A stretch of DNA of 64,000 nucleotides from Paralithodes platypus. Lineage: Eukaryota; Arthropoda; Malacostraca; Decapoda; Lithodidae. The notes under the pieces were generated by a model. It searched no databases and was not told the DNA's origin. It worked only from the letters and a program-made list of their open reading frames with translations. The translations under genes and the position numbers were made by a program. Location: assembly GCA_032716605.1 (NCBI GenBank), contig CM064552.1:5254597-5318596 (forward strand), given 5' to 3'. Positions within the stretch are counted from its first letter, which is position 1; the number at the start of each line of letters is the position of its first letter. Shown here piece after piece: positions 55,531 through 64,000 of the stretch.

Positions 55531-55998
55531 TTTATTTGTAAATTAATTGGTGAATAAATATTAATAACTTACATTTCGAAGATGCCAGACTACAATTGTT
55601 AGTAATAAAAATGGAAAAAAAACTTGTGAAACCCGATATTGCCAAATCCTTTTTGTCGGCTAAGGCCAGCCCTTTCAGAGTTTCATGTAACTCAGCGGTC
55701 CGGTTTAGTTAAAAAAAAATATATAAAATAAATATAGACCTAATTCCAAGACTAAAATGAATTTTAAGTTAATCCTAGACTAAAATAAATATACACTTAA
55801 TCCCAAGAGAATAATTATAAACTTAATCCCAAGGCTCTAAAATATATATAACTCAAATTCCAAGACAATCAAATAAGTATAAACAATGCCTTAACTAAAT
55901 TATTAATATTAACTTAATCCCAAGACTCTAATATATATTTATAAAATAAATATAAACTTAATCCTTAAACACTGAGATAACTTTACTGTAATCTAACT

Positions 55999-56222
55999 CC
56001 GCAAACCCTATAGTCTATTCGCTGTAAGTAGGCGATAAATCATGACCTCTATCCTCTGTAACTCAAAAAGGGCTAGAGCAAATTGGCTGTAAATTTTCAC
56101 ATCTATTCCTTGACTGACTCTTCCCAAATGGTAGAAATATTTGCTCGATTACTGTAGTCGTTTTTGAGTTAAAGAGGTTAGAGGTAATCTTGCCTAATTA
56201 CGGTGAATAGACTATAACACTC
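55999..56222. mobile_element. MITE, 'CTATAGTC(C/T)ATTCATT' family, full copy
   Basis: Left 'cctatagtctattcgctgt', right 'cggtgaatagactataaca'. Two inner inverted 'taactcaaaaagggct' / 'tttttgagtta' blocks. Ends 20 bp before Mff exon 6, so its terminus forms part of the intron's pyrimidine region. Confidence 0.85.
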
Positions 56223-56241
56223 TCCGTCTCCCTCCTCATAG

Positions 56242-56449
56242 CGTGGACAACGGTGGGGCCTGCATGACGACCGACCTGAGTCCCGGAGAGGAGGTGTCCC
56301 TGTTGCGGCGGCAGGTGGGTCGACTCAACCGCCGGGTCTTGGCCCTGGAGTTGGAGGCACAGCAACGAGCACACCGAGAGGTCATCATGTACTCCCTGGG
56401 GGTGGCCTACTTTATCATCAAGGCTATTCTTTGGCTCAACAGGAACTAA
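56242..56449 (+). CDS. Mff: Mff coding exon 6: coiled coil and tail anchor
   Basis: The 208-nt exon runs from acceptor ccctcctcatag to stop TAA. It encodes VDNGGACMTTDLSPGEEVSL, then LRRQVGRLNRRVLALELEAQ, QRAHREVIMYSLGVAYFIIK and AILWLNRN. The leucine-heptad stretch is the MFF coiled coil (LRRQ-x-x-x-LNRR-x-x-x-LE). The hydrophobic MYSLGVAYFIIKAILWL plus basic end is the C-terminal outer-membrane anchor. Vertebrate MFF has the same order and ends WLWFRR. Confidence 0.96.
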
Positions 56450-56524
56450 GGCGAGTGGCGGAGAGAGGGGGACTACGTTTGATTTCCTGTCGATTATGGC
56501 CAGTTCAGGTTATATTTTTGCTCG

Positions 56525-56737
56525 TTAACCCCTTCAGCCCTATGACGCCTTTTTACCTTTGATTCTGGCTAATTATTAGATGATTTTATGCAGTTTAAGA
56601 AGGACCTGTGACATTCGGAGGGTTTATTGAGATCGTAGTTACCCATTTATTCCTAGAGGTAGATTATAAACTAAAGAAAATCGTCTAATAGTTACCAGAA
56701 TATAATGATAAGTACATCACCGGTACAGAAGGGTTTA
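56525..56737. mobile_element. MITE of the 1722/5074 family in the Mff 3' region
   Basis: Left TTAACCCCTTCAGCCCTATG, right 'ccggtacagaagggtttag', with the right TTAA mutated. 75 bp past the Mff stop codon. Confidence 0.8.
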
Positions 56738-57097
56738 GGGGGTGATATACAGTTGGCTACATTAGTTTGTATCCGTACTGTGATTTTATGTGTGTAAGGA
56801 AGCCTAGTGTGATTGACTTTGAAGAATAAATTGCTATAACACCGTTAATTGGTTATACTGTACTGTATTATTTAACTATTGCATAAGATAAATGACTTCT
56901 TATGCAATCATATTAATTTTCCTTCTATACAAAAAATATAACAGTGTATACAAATTATTATGGCCTTGTGTACATCGTTAAAACTATTCTACAACTCAAT
57001 ATCAACGTTTTTAGCCTACCTTACAACTGACTTGAATTCTGGGGCAGAGGTGTTACTGTTGTGGTGGCAGGTGCGCCAACTCGACTACCTCAAGCCC

Positions 57098-57320
57098 CTC
57101 AACTTTCCCTTCATTATTGTTAAGGGACACAGGGCCTTGGGTGGGGCTTCGGTGTCCCGGGCATTTCCGCGCTCTCCTCGGCTCGTTGCCTGGGAGCGGC
57201 TTCGGTCACCTGGCCATTCTTGGTGGTAATGCAGGGAGGGTTCTGTGGGGGTGCTCGGTTATGGCCTTGGCCTTGCTCGGAACCTTGTGGCTGTTTGATC
57301 AGACAGCCTAGGGAACAACA
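57098..57320 (+). mobile_element. SINE A, 5'-short copy inside the exon duplicate
   Basis: 'cccctcaactttcccttcat' to 'gacagcctagggaacaacaac'. More diverged than other copies. Confidence 0.85.
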
Positions 57321-57423
57321 ACTATTCAACCACAGGGTGTTGTCTCTGAAGTCTGGATACTTGACAACACGCACATACGGAGGACGTTATGTATTCCTTC
57401 GAGTTCCCCATTGTATCATCAAG

Positions 57424-57465
57424 TTGTTGTTGTTGTTCCCTAGGCTGCCTGGCCGAACAGCCCCG
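57424..57465 (-). mobile_element. Tail-only insertion with 12-bp target duplication
   Basis: (TTG)n 'ttccctaggctgcctggccg' 'aacagccccg', flanked on both sides by TGTATCATCAAG (57412-57423, 57466-57477). Only the shared SINE A/LINE 3' end was integrated. Confidence 0.92.
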
Positions 57466-57629
57466 TGTATCATCAAGTATATTCTCTGGCTTTACAGGAA
57501 CTAAACGGGGCTACATTTTACTGCTAACGTTAATGCCAGGAACGAAGAGCGCTGATGTTATTGTTTTGTGTCAACGTTTGCTTTCTTGTCGATTATGGTC
57601 AGGTCTTGTATATTTTGCTCATTAGGAGG

Positions 57630-57715
57630 TGACATACTACATTATTTAGATATTCTGTACAGTATATCAATGGTAACATTATTTAGATATTCTGTACAGT
57701 ATATCAATGGTAACA
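57630..57715. repeat. 41-bp tandem duplication
   Basis: 'attatttagatattctgtac' plus 'agtatatcaatggtaac' twice. Confidence 0.95.
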
Positions 57716-57744
57716 TGTAAAACGATTGACTTGTGAATCCTGGA

Positions 57745-58036
57745 AAAGGGGTATCACTGTTGAGATGGCTATAAGGAAGTTAGAGTTTTTTATATCATTA
57801 TTTCTTTTGCCTATATTTTGTGTCATCCCTATTTTGGTTTGTTTATTTTGCATGTTTTAGATTATATATTAGCAGAATTACGAGCTATAATATTATTGCA
57901 TTGCATATATAAATACATAAATCCAAAGTCATTATACTGTACTCTTTATCCATCAGAAACCTATATTATTAATATATTTCTGTGTTCTATCAATGTTTAC
58001 AGCTCCAACTTCTTTATAGCCTGAAACTCGCAAGTG
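57745..58036. mobile_element. MITE, 'GACCACTTGC' family, with nested repeat
   Basis: Left 'ggctataaggaagttagag', right 'ctccaacttctttatagcct' 'gaaactcgcaagtg'. A reverse 'AAAACTTGCAAA' repeat is nested at 57796-57862. Confidence 0.78.
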
Positions 58037-58162
58037 TTGCCTATTTTTATCATCAAGGTTATTTTTGGGCTCAACAGGAAATAAGACAGGTGGCGAAGGG
58101 GAACGAGGTCTGATTTCACATCGATTATGGTCAGTTCTAGTTATATTTTGCTTGGTAAAGTG
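58037..58162 (+). pseudogene. Mff: Third, partial copy of the Mff terminal exon end
   Basis: 'gcctatttttatcatcaagg' 'ttatttttgggctcaacagg' 'aaataag' parallels the anchor and stop of exon 6. The 3' UTR 'catcgattatggtcagttc' and 'atattttgct' follows. One extra T frameshifts the anchor, and the 5' part is replaced by a MITE. Confidence 0.85.
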
Positions 58163-58167
58163 TGACA

Positions 58168-58355
58168 TACAGGTCTCCCTCGATTTACGATTGGGTTACG
58201 TTCCTGAAAACCCGATATTAAATAGAAAAATAATTTAGCAAACCCTAAGATTAAACGGGGATACGTTCTGGGACCAGCTAAAACCCATACCCAAACTCCT
58301 AAAAACCTATAATAATATCGTAAATCGGGGCATCGGATAGTGACGGAGACCTGTA
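58168..58355 (+). mobile_element. Tigger/pogo-like MITE
   Basis: TA duplicates; CAGGTCTCCCTCGATTTACG and, in reverse complement, CAGGTCTCCGTCACTATCCG. It starts 6 bp after the third exon copy. Confidence 0.9.
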
Positions 58356-58639
58356 CACATTTGAAACTATTTTGCATCTCGAGAACAAAAATAATTGGAA
58401 CTAAAGAGGTTGACAATTATTTCCATGGTCTACATTTTGAAGCTGTTTTGTATTTTAGCAACAAGAACACAACCTACCAAAAGTGGGACGAAACTCTGGC
58501 TTGTGACTGTACGACTCATAACACAGGACCCAGGACAGACCCTTGGTGCACCCCGAACCTTAAGGGGAAGGTAGTTGCTGATTCTGGAACCCCGTCTCCT
58601 TCATGTTTAGCCCCATTTGTTTGCACTCCGAACCTTATC

Positions 58640-59735
58640 TCGTACAGTACCCGTGACATCCTTTTCATTATATTCTGGCAACTATAAGATGATTTTATTG
58701 GGTTTAGGAAGGATCTCTAACCATTACAAGGCTACAAACTATCTCAATTAATCCTTTTAGCTACCCCGGATCCTCCAAAGCTTATTAAAGTCGTCTAACG
58801 TACAGTAGGGTCTCGCATAGAACGATTCTCTTATAGAACGAACGATCTAAAATATTGTTCCAAAATTTTTGTTAGGAACGAATGTGTTCTGTTTAAGCGA
58901 TTCCGCTTCTAAAGTAGGGCAAATCCGGGGAGTTCTCTATTAGAGCGCCCTATTATCATACAGGGCGCCTGACTCATGACATATATTTATATATACATAC
59001 TTATAAATGCATATAAATACTTGTAAATACATATTATGAGGAGATTACTTACCACACACTTCATTTAAATTCGTTGTCATTATAGCCTAGCCTAACTAGT
59101 CGTCCATTTCCGCCGCTTTCGTCCGACAAGGTAGGCAGCTTGACTGGCCAATGTTCTGTTTTCATGGTCCCAAGCATTCAATTCTTTCATCATTACCACC
59201 AGGCCCACCCTCATTAACACTGAATGCGCTAAAGCCCTAATAAATGTGAGAGATACGACATTTGGGCAGAAAAAATCTTGTAAACAGGTGGTTTTTTAAC
59301 ACAATGGAGGTTCGGTCTTCTCTTTCTTGCGCAAGTGAAGTCGGATGCCGGATTCACTCGGATTTCGTATCCAAGCAACAAACGTGGCAGATTCATGGAG
59401 TTCAGTTTACTTGTTTGTTTGTTTTTGTATATAATTTTTAGTTTGATATCGAGTCTTTCATTATTTTTGCTTTTTTTTTTTTTTTGGGGGGGTTTGACTG
59501 GAATATTTTGTTGTGAACATAGAATTAGGGAATGTTTGGGGTAGGCTATGGTACGTACGGAAGGATCGATCGACCAATATAGATTTTTCCCATAGGTTAT
59601 GTGTTTCACATAGAGCGATTTCACATAGAACGACCTCGTTTATCGACCAATTTCTCGTTCTATGTGGGACCCTACTGTATGTCAGAATGTAATGAAAAGG
59701 ACTTCGCCGGTAGAGAGTGGGTTTACAACAATGGC
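58640..59735. mobile_element. 1722/5074-family MITE, split by a pogo-like element
   Basis: Left half 58640-58800 ('gtacccgtgacatcctttt', 'agatgattttattgggttt'), right half 59680-59735 ('aatgtaatgaaaaggact', 'cgccggtagagagtggg'). The outer ends have drifted. Confidence 0.7.
58801..59679. mobile_element. pogo-like DNA element, 875 bp, non-autonomous
   Basis: TA duplicates; CAGTAGGGTCTCGCATAGAA and, in reverse complement, CAGTAGGGTCCCACATAGAA. Subterminal 'agaacga' words recur at both ends. No transposase is recognisable inside, only a poly-T/G tract near 59470-59492. Confidence 0.9.
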
Positions 59736-62010
59736 TTAAACATAGCTTTTCCAATGGCAACACGCTGATTGCGATCACCCGCACGTATATATATTATATT
59801 GGTAATGTGATCCCAGCAGACATACATTTTGTCTGGTACTTTATTGCCGACAGATGGTGTTAGGCACTGCACTCAATCATACATGTGCCACCAGCTGTTT
59901 CAAGACAGACACCAAATATTTAAGTTTTGGGGACTTGGAAATGCTTGTGCTCTAATGCACTGGAAGAATAAAGCTGTTTTTGTGGTGTCGCTAGACTTTT
60001 GGTAAAGTACTCAAACTAAATTTCAGCATAGATATATTCACAATGATATAATTTCAGCATAGATATATTCACAATGATATAATTTCAGCATAGATATATT
60101 CACAATGATATAATTTTCATAAACCGTACTGAAGTGGGCTAGAAAAGGCTGCTACTATTGTTGTTGATGATGATGATGATGATTATAAATGATAATAATG
60201 AGTTATTAATTTATGAAACTACAACTTAACTGAAATACATGCTAATCATTAACCTGACAAGCGCGAAATAGACCTAGGGGCTAGGGTAGTTATTTGTGCA
60301 TTTCTAGCCTTGGATTCTGACAGAATTCGTTATATTTACAATATAGAGCATTATTTGTTTTCGGTATGCTTTTATTTTACATATATGAACCTTCAAGAGT
60401 GCTAAAATAAGTTGGAAAAGCATTTGGGTGGTGAAAAACGAAGATATTGGCCACCCGGTCATAATCTCAGGCGAGAGAGAGCCACAGGCAACCCTTCTCT
60501 CTCGCTGTCTGTGAGGTAACTGAGACGAGCGGGGCGGTGTGGGCCGGTGTCTGGGTGTTACATAACGATCTTTTCTGCAACCCACTTGTGCTACATTATC
60601 GCGGGAGAGAAAAATAACTGATAAATGATGATAATAAGAGGAAAAATAGGTGATAATTGAGGAGAGGAGGGAGGGGGGAATAAGGTGGGGAAGGAGGGGA
60701 GGGGGGTGGGTGAGATTTACATGGATGAGTACTGGAGGGGAATTATCTCACCTAGAGACAAATTCCTTTGTTTTGATAGGCCCTTTTTTTTTTTGGAAGG
60801 CTTTTTTTATGGTCTTGCTTCCGTGAGGCCTATCGCGTTCCCTATAGGAAGCCTTCCGTGAGGCCTATCGCGCTTGCCGGGTTAAGTGAAGTCAAAATAA
60901 AAAAATGCTAAACAGAATCGCAAAATGTAAAAACAATACAATTCAGAATACATCTGGAGTGGTGTGAAGTGGATTGATGGACTATGTAATAGGAAAGTAT
61001 GAGTCAACTCAACAACTTTACTGAAATACATGCTAAACACAGCAAACAAAACATTAACTATAGTCTCAACACAAAAAATAACTAAACATACTGTAATCGC
61101 ATTATTGAATGTTGAAATTTACAATACTTATATCACAAAATGAAATGATATCTGAACAAAGTAGCCTGAAGGTATTTCTGCCATGTCCATCCTTTAGCAG
61201 AGGTTTCCCGGGAAGAAACAAGGCGTCATAGATGATGAGCATGGTGATCGTTAGATTTTGTTGGTAAAAATTATATCAAGTGGTTAATTCTTTTGGCATC
61301 ACGTTAGAATTTGAGAATTAAAGGACCGTATACATGTTTTGAATGGATTAGAAACTTGAGGTATTTTGAGGTACCGTGTATACTGAATAGGCATATTAAA
61401 GAACTTGCAAACTTTTCAATAGACAGTTTAAATATATTGTGCAACTAACTACTGTGCTGTATATATTAACTGCCTCTCAGATCCTATCTAATTGAGGACA
61501 TTATTATTATTATTTTTTTTTATTTTTATTTTTTTTATTATTGTGTAGATAATGTGAAACCTATAGGTGAATAAAATGTATATAACTTCTCTCTGCCTCT
61601 ATCTGTCTACTGTATATATCTATCTATCTATCTATTTATCCATCTATCTATCATCTATCTATTACCTCGACGGGACATTTTATTTATTGTGACCAATTAA
61701 TTGAATTGAGAGTATGGATCCATAACTGACATATATTTTTGTGTGTGTTTTTTTTTAATATTGACCAACAAAAACAGAAATACAATATAGAATTTGTCCA
61801 GATAATTTAATATTTATTGAAGTATTGAGATTGTGTCGTTGGGCATTAATGAAGGGGAGACTGGTTACTATTATACCCGGTACCATTATAGCAATACAGT
61901 ATAGCACTAAATATAGTTGGAGAATCTATTGCTATCGTGTTCATCAGTTTAAGACCATCCTTGTTATTTTCATATTTTTGAATGGTAATGATTTTGGTGC
62001 TAATGTTATA
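59736..62010. other. Intergenic stretch, no gene recognised
   Basis: Holds a 33-bp triplicate (60018-60117), (GAT)n near 60164, a purine-rich tract at 60650-60712, T-rich and TATC microsatellites at 61500-61665, and a duplicated 'gtgaggcctatcgcg' near 60825 and 60857. Nothing coding. Confidence 0.5.
60018..60117. repeat. 33-bp tandem repeat, 3 copies
   Basis: 'aatttcagcatagatatatt' plus 'cacaatgatat' three times. Confidence 0.95.
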
Positions 62011-62011
62011 A

Positions 62012-62234
62012 TTAACCCTCTCCGACATATGACACAATTTTGAGCCTATTAGGGATACTTTAAAGCCTTTGTTACCATCAGGGGTATTTAGAAACCTGTA
62101 GTTTAGTTACTTCAACCTCTTTGAGTTTTCTGTGGGCAGAAACCTAATTTTGGACAGGTAGTTATATGAGTGAGAGAACTATTTCTTATTGCTAATCTGG
62201 CAACCTCTGCGTCATATGAGCGTGAAAGGGATAA
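62012..62234. mobile_element. TTAA-type MITE
   Basis: TTAA at the left, mutated ATAA at the right. CCCTCTCCGACATATGACAC and, in reverse complement, CCCTTTCACGCTCATATGAC. Confidence 0.8.
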
Positions 62235-62284
62235 ATACATTAATATAATTACAGATTTTGTTTTGTAGGCAACACATATATAAC

Positions 62285-62436
62285 CAATACCACGTTAATA
62301 TTTCTTACCATTTAGGAAGGGTCAGCCAGGGAATAGGGGATGGATATTTACAGCCCATTTGCTCTATCCCTTTTTGAGTTACAGAGAATCGGGGTCACGA
62401 TTTTCGGTCTACATATAATGAATGGACTATAGTACT
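62285..62436. mobile_element. MITE fragment, 'CTATAGTC(C/T)ATTCATT' family
   Basis: 'ccatttaggaagggtcagcc' through 'ataatgaatggactatag'. Left part missing. Confidence 0.7.
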
Positions 62437-62499
62437 GTATATTGTACAATGTAAATATGTTAACACCTTAACAAATACCCAAATCATAAGCCTCGGTAG

Positions 62500-62742
62500 T
62501 TGTTGTTGTTGTTGTTGTTGTTCCCCAGGCTGCCTGGCCGAACAGCCCCAAGGTCCCGAGCAAGGCCAAGGCCATAAAGCGCCCCCACAAAACCCTCCCT
62601 GCTTACCACTAACAAAACCCAGGTGACCGAAGCCACTCTAAGGCAGGGAGCTGAGGAGGGCGCGGAAACGCCCGAGAAACCAAAGCCCCACCCAAGGCCC
62701 TGTGCCCCTCAGCAATTATGAAGGGAAAGTTGAGGGGTAGTT
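62500..62742 (-). mobile_element. SINE A, left arm of an inverted pair
   Basis: (GTT)n, 'ccccaggctgcctggccgaac' to 'gaagggaaagttgagggg'. Head-to-head with the copy at 62762. Confidence 0.9.
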
Positions 62743-62761
62743 AAATGATACTATTATATAT

Positions 62762-63010
62762 TGCCCCTCAACTTTCCCTTCATAATTGCTGAGGGCCACA
62801 GGGCCTTGAATGGGGCTTTGGTTTCCCGGGCATTTCCGCACCTTCCTCAGCTCCCCGCCATGGACTGGCTTTGGTCACCTGGGCTTTGTTAGTGGTAAGC
62901 ATTTAGGGTTCAGTGGGGGCGCTCGGTTATGGCCTTGGCCTTGCTCGGGACCTTGGGGCTGCTCGGTCAGACAGCCTGGGGAACAGCAACAACAACAACA
63001 ACAACAACTA
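62762..63010 (+). mobile_element. SINE A, right arm of an inverted pair
   Basis: 'gcccctcaactttcccttc' to 'gacagcctggggaacagcaac' with a long (AAC)n. Starts at exactly the same SINE position as its mate. Confidence 0.9.
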
Positions 63011-63455
63011 TTATATATATTATATTTGTAAAGGGATATATGTTTAGTATACCTGTATTACTGGATATGCATAAATAGGTTAAAGATCACACATGTATTT
63101 TAATTATACAGTATTTGTGTGAACGTATCTTGGAGGTAGAAGTGAGTAGACTGGTCGTGTTCTTATTTATCCTTTTATTTCTTTGCATTTTTGTTTATTG
63201 TGTTTTGTTTATTTTCCAGCGCTTCCCTCTCTACACTCATAGGAAAAGTAGAAAGTAGCTATGAGGTGCCGTTGTAAAGGCTTATCCCTCAATACCTTCA
63301 CCTGGCCTGACCTGGAAAAGTATCGTATGTGTGTGTATGTATATTTGTGAGGATATATGTATGTATATTTGTGAGGGTTTGTGTTTTACATAAGGATGTC
63401 TCCTTTTCTTAGTTTATGCTTGACCAGAAGAATATCATAACAACCTACTGCAAAG

Positions 63456-63709
63456 TACAGGTCTCCCTCCATTGACGATTGGGTTACGTTCCTGAAAACC
63501 CAATTTTGATAAGTAAATTTGACTTTATATGGTCTTTGTCCCAGTTTTGGTTTGTTTAGTTTGCAAGTTTTACATTTTAATAGAAAAACCCTACAATTAA
63601 TGGGGTAAATGGGGATGCGTTCTGGGACCAGCCGAAACCTAAACCCAAACACCTAAAAACCTATAATGATATCGTAAATTGGGGCATCGGATAGTGAGGG
63701 AGACATCTA
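63456..63709 (+). mobile_element. Tigger/pogo-like MITE with nested repeat
   Basis: CAGGTCTCCCTCCATTGACG at the left, and 'ggatagtgagggagacatcta' at the right. A 70-bp reverse 'AAAACTTGCAAA' fragment is inserted at 63511-63580. Confidence 0.85.
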
Positions 63710-63736
63710 CAGTATAATGGAAAATATCGTATGTGT

Positions 63737-63788
63737 ATGTATGTATGTATGTATGTATGTATGTATGTATGTATGTATGTATGTATGT
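63737..63788. repeat. (TATG)n microsatellite
   Basis: About 12 tetranucleotide units. The Thr-Tyr-Ile-His reading on the minus strand is an artefact. Confidence 0.97.
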
Positions 63789-63887
63789 GAGGATATGCGT
63801 TTTTACAGAAGGATGTTTCATTTTCTTAGTTTATGCTTGACCAGAAGAAATCATGACAACCTACGGTACCGGGAAATAATATAAAGG

Positions 63888-64000
63888 GGAAGTCGAGGTC
63901 CCCTTTCTCTCTCGTGTTTAGTCCCATTTTTTTTTAGATTTTTAGACGTTCGGCCCATTTGATTGGCGATTTTAAGACCTTTCGTCCCATTTCGTTATAA
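63888..64000 (-). repeat. 'GGCCGGTTTTCTGG' family repeat, cut by the window edge
   Basis: 'gtgtttagtcccattttttt' and 'gacctttcgtcccatttcg' in reverse orientation to 23494 and 47700. Confidence 0.6.

Larger units (their letters stand above)
45425..56449 (+). other. Mff: Mff gene locus (mitochondrial fission factor / Tango11), complete coding region
   Basis: Six coding exons: 45425-45542, 46672-46767, 48022-48119, 48768-48949, 53058-53075 and 56242-56449. They sum to 720 nt, i.e. 239 residues plus stop, and all junction phases agree. Family knowledge: a tail-anchored protein of the outer mitochondrial and peroxisomal membranes that recruits Drp1 for fission. The product shows two N-terminal VP motifs, a TPPR segment, a low-complexity Ser/Thr/Pro/His stretch, a coiled coil and a C-terminal membrane anchor. 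It is shorter than human MFF (about 340) but close to fly-type lengths. Introns are 0.6-4.1 kb and packed with repeats. Confidence 0.94.
57013..57511 (+). pseudogene. Mff: Decayed second copy of Mff terminal exon
   Basis: 57015-57092 encodes YLTTDLNSGAEVLLLWWQVR-QLDYL, parallel to CMTTDLSPGEEVSLLRRQVG-RLNRR, after an intact-looking tttttag acceptor. 57321-57423 and 57466-57504 continue through the anchor to TTTACAGGAACTAA and the 3' UTR ('tgtcgattatggtcagg'). It is split by a SINE A (57098-57320) and a 42-bp tail-only insertion. Frame lost, so not a usable alternative exon. Confidence 0.88.

Overview
This is a repeat-rich eukaryotic window, almost certainly from an arthropod and probably a decapod crustacean (inference). 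The signs are spliced genes with GT-AG introns of several kb, many kinds of transposable element, TTAGG-type words and long microsatellites. No bacterial-style genes, CRISPR arrays or true tRNA/rRNA genes are visible.

Two host genes can be assembled exon by exon with matching intron phases. (1) The minus strand from 15944 down to 890 carries MTF1 (metal-response-element-binding transcription factor 1). Seven coding exons give the conserved YIQHTI segment, all six C2H2 zinc fingers, a Thr/Ser/His-rich segment and a Gly-rich segment. The 3' end runs off the left edge and the N-terminal exon is not identified with confidence (a weak candidate lies near 27.7-28.05 kb). (2) The plus strand from 45425 to 56449 carries Mff (mitochondrial fission factor, Tango11). 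Six coding exons, one of only 18 nt, give a complete 239-residue tail-anchored protein. Two decayed copies of its last exon follow downstream. The two genes are divergent and lie on either side of a repeat-filled interval.

Layout. 0-16 kb: MTF1 exons among minisatellites, LINE 3' ends, a Penelope-like element (PLE) and TTAA-flanked MITEs. 16-27 kb: MITEs, SINEs and LINE tails. 27-28 kb: an orphan minus-strand ORF. 29.4-33.6 kb: a nearly complete CR1-type LINE with an SGNH-esterase ORF1, an APE endonuclease and a reverse transcriptase, broken by a few frameshifts. 35.5-37.8 kb: a ~755-bp tandem triplication. 37.8-39.3 kb: eight copies of a 183-bp satellite, each with a perfect CRE word (TGACGTCA). 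39.3-45.4 kb: foldback and interspersed repeats. 45.4-56.5 kb: Mff with repeat-filled introns. 56.5-64 kb: exon copies, nested DNA transposons and SINEs.

The most informative signals are transposition footprints: TTAA, TA and 8-bp target duplications, one paralogous empty site, a MITE whose removal restores a PLE reading frame, and SINEs that share their 3' tails with LINEs. One 42-bp insertion consists only of such a tail and has a 12-bp target duplication. MTF1 exon 2 sits inside a block bounded by a 23-bp direct repeat made of PLE coding sequence, which is unexplained.
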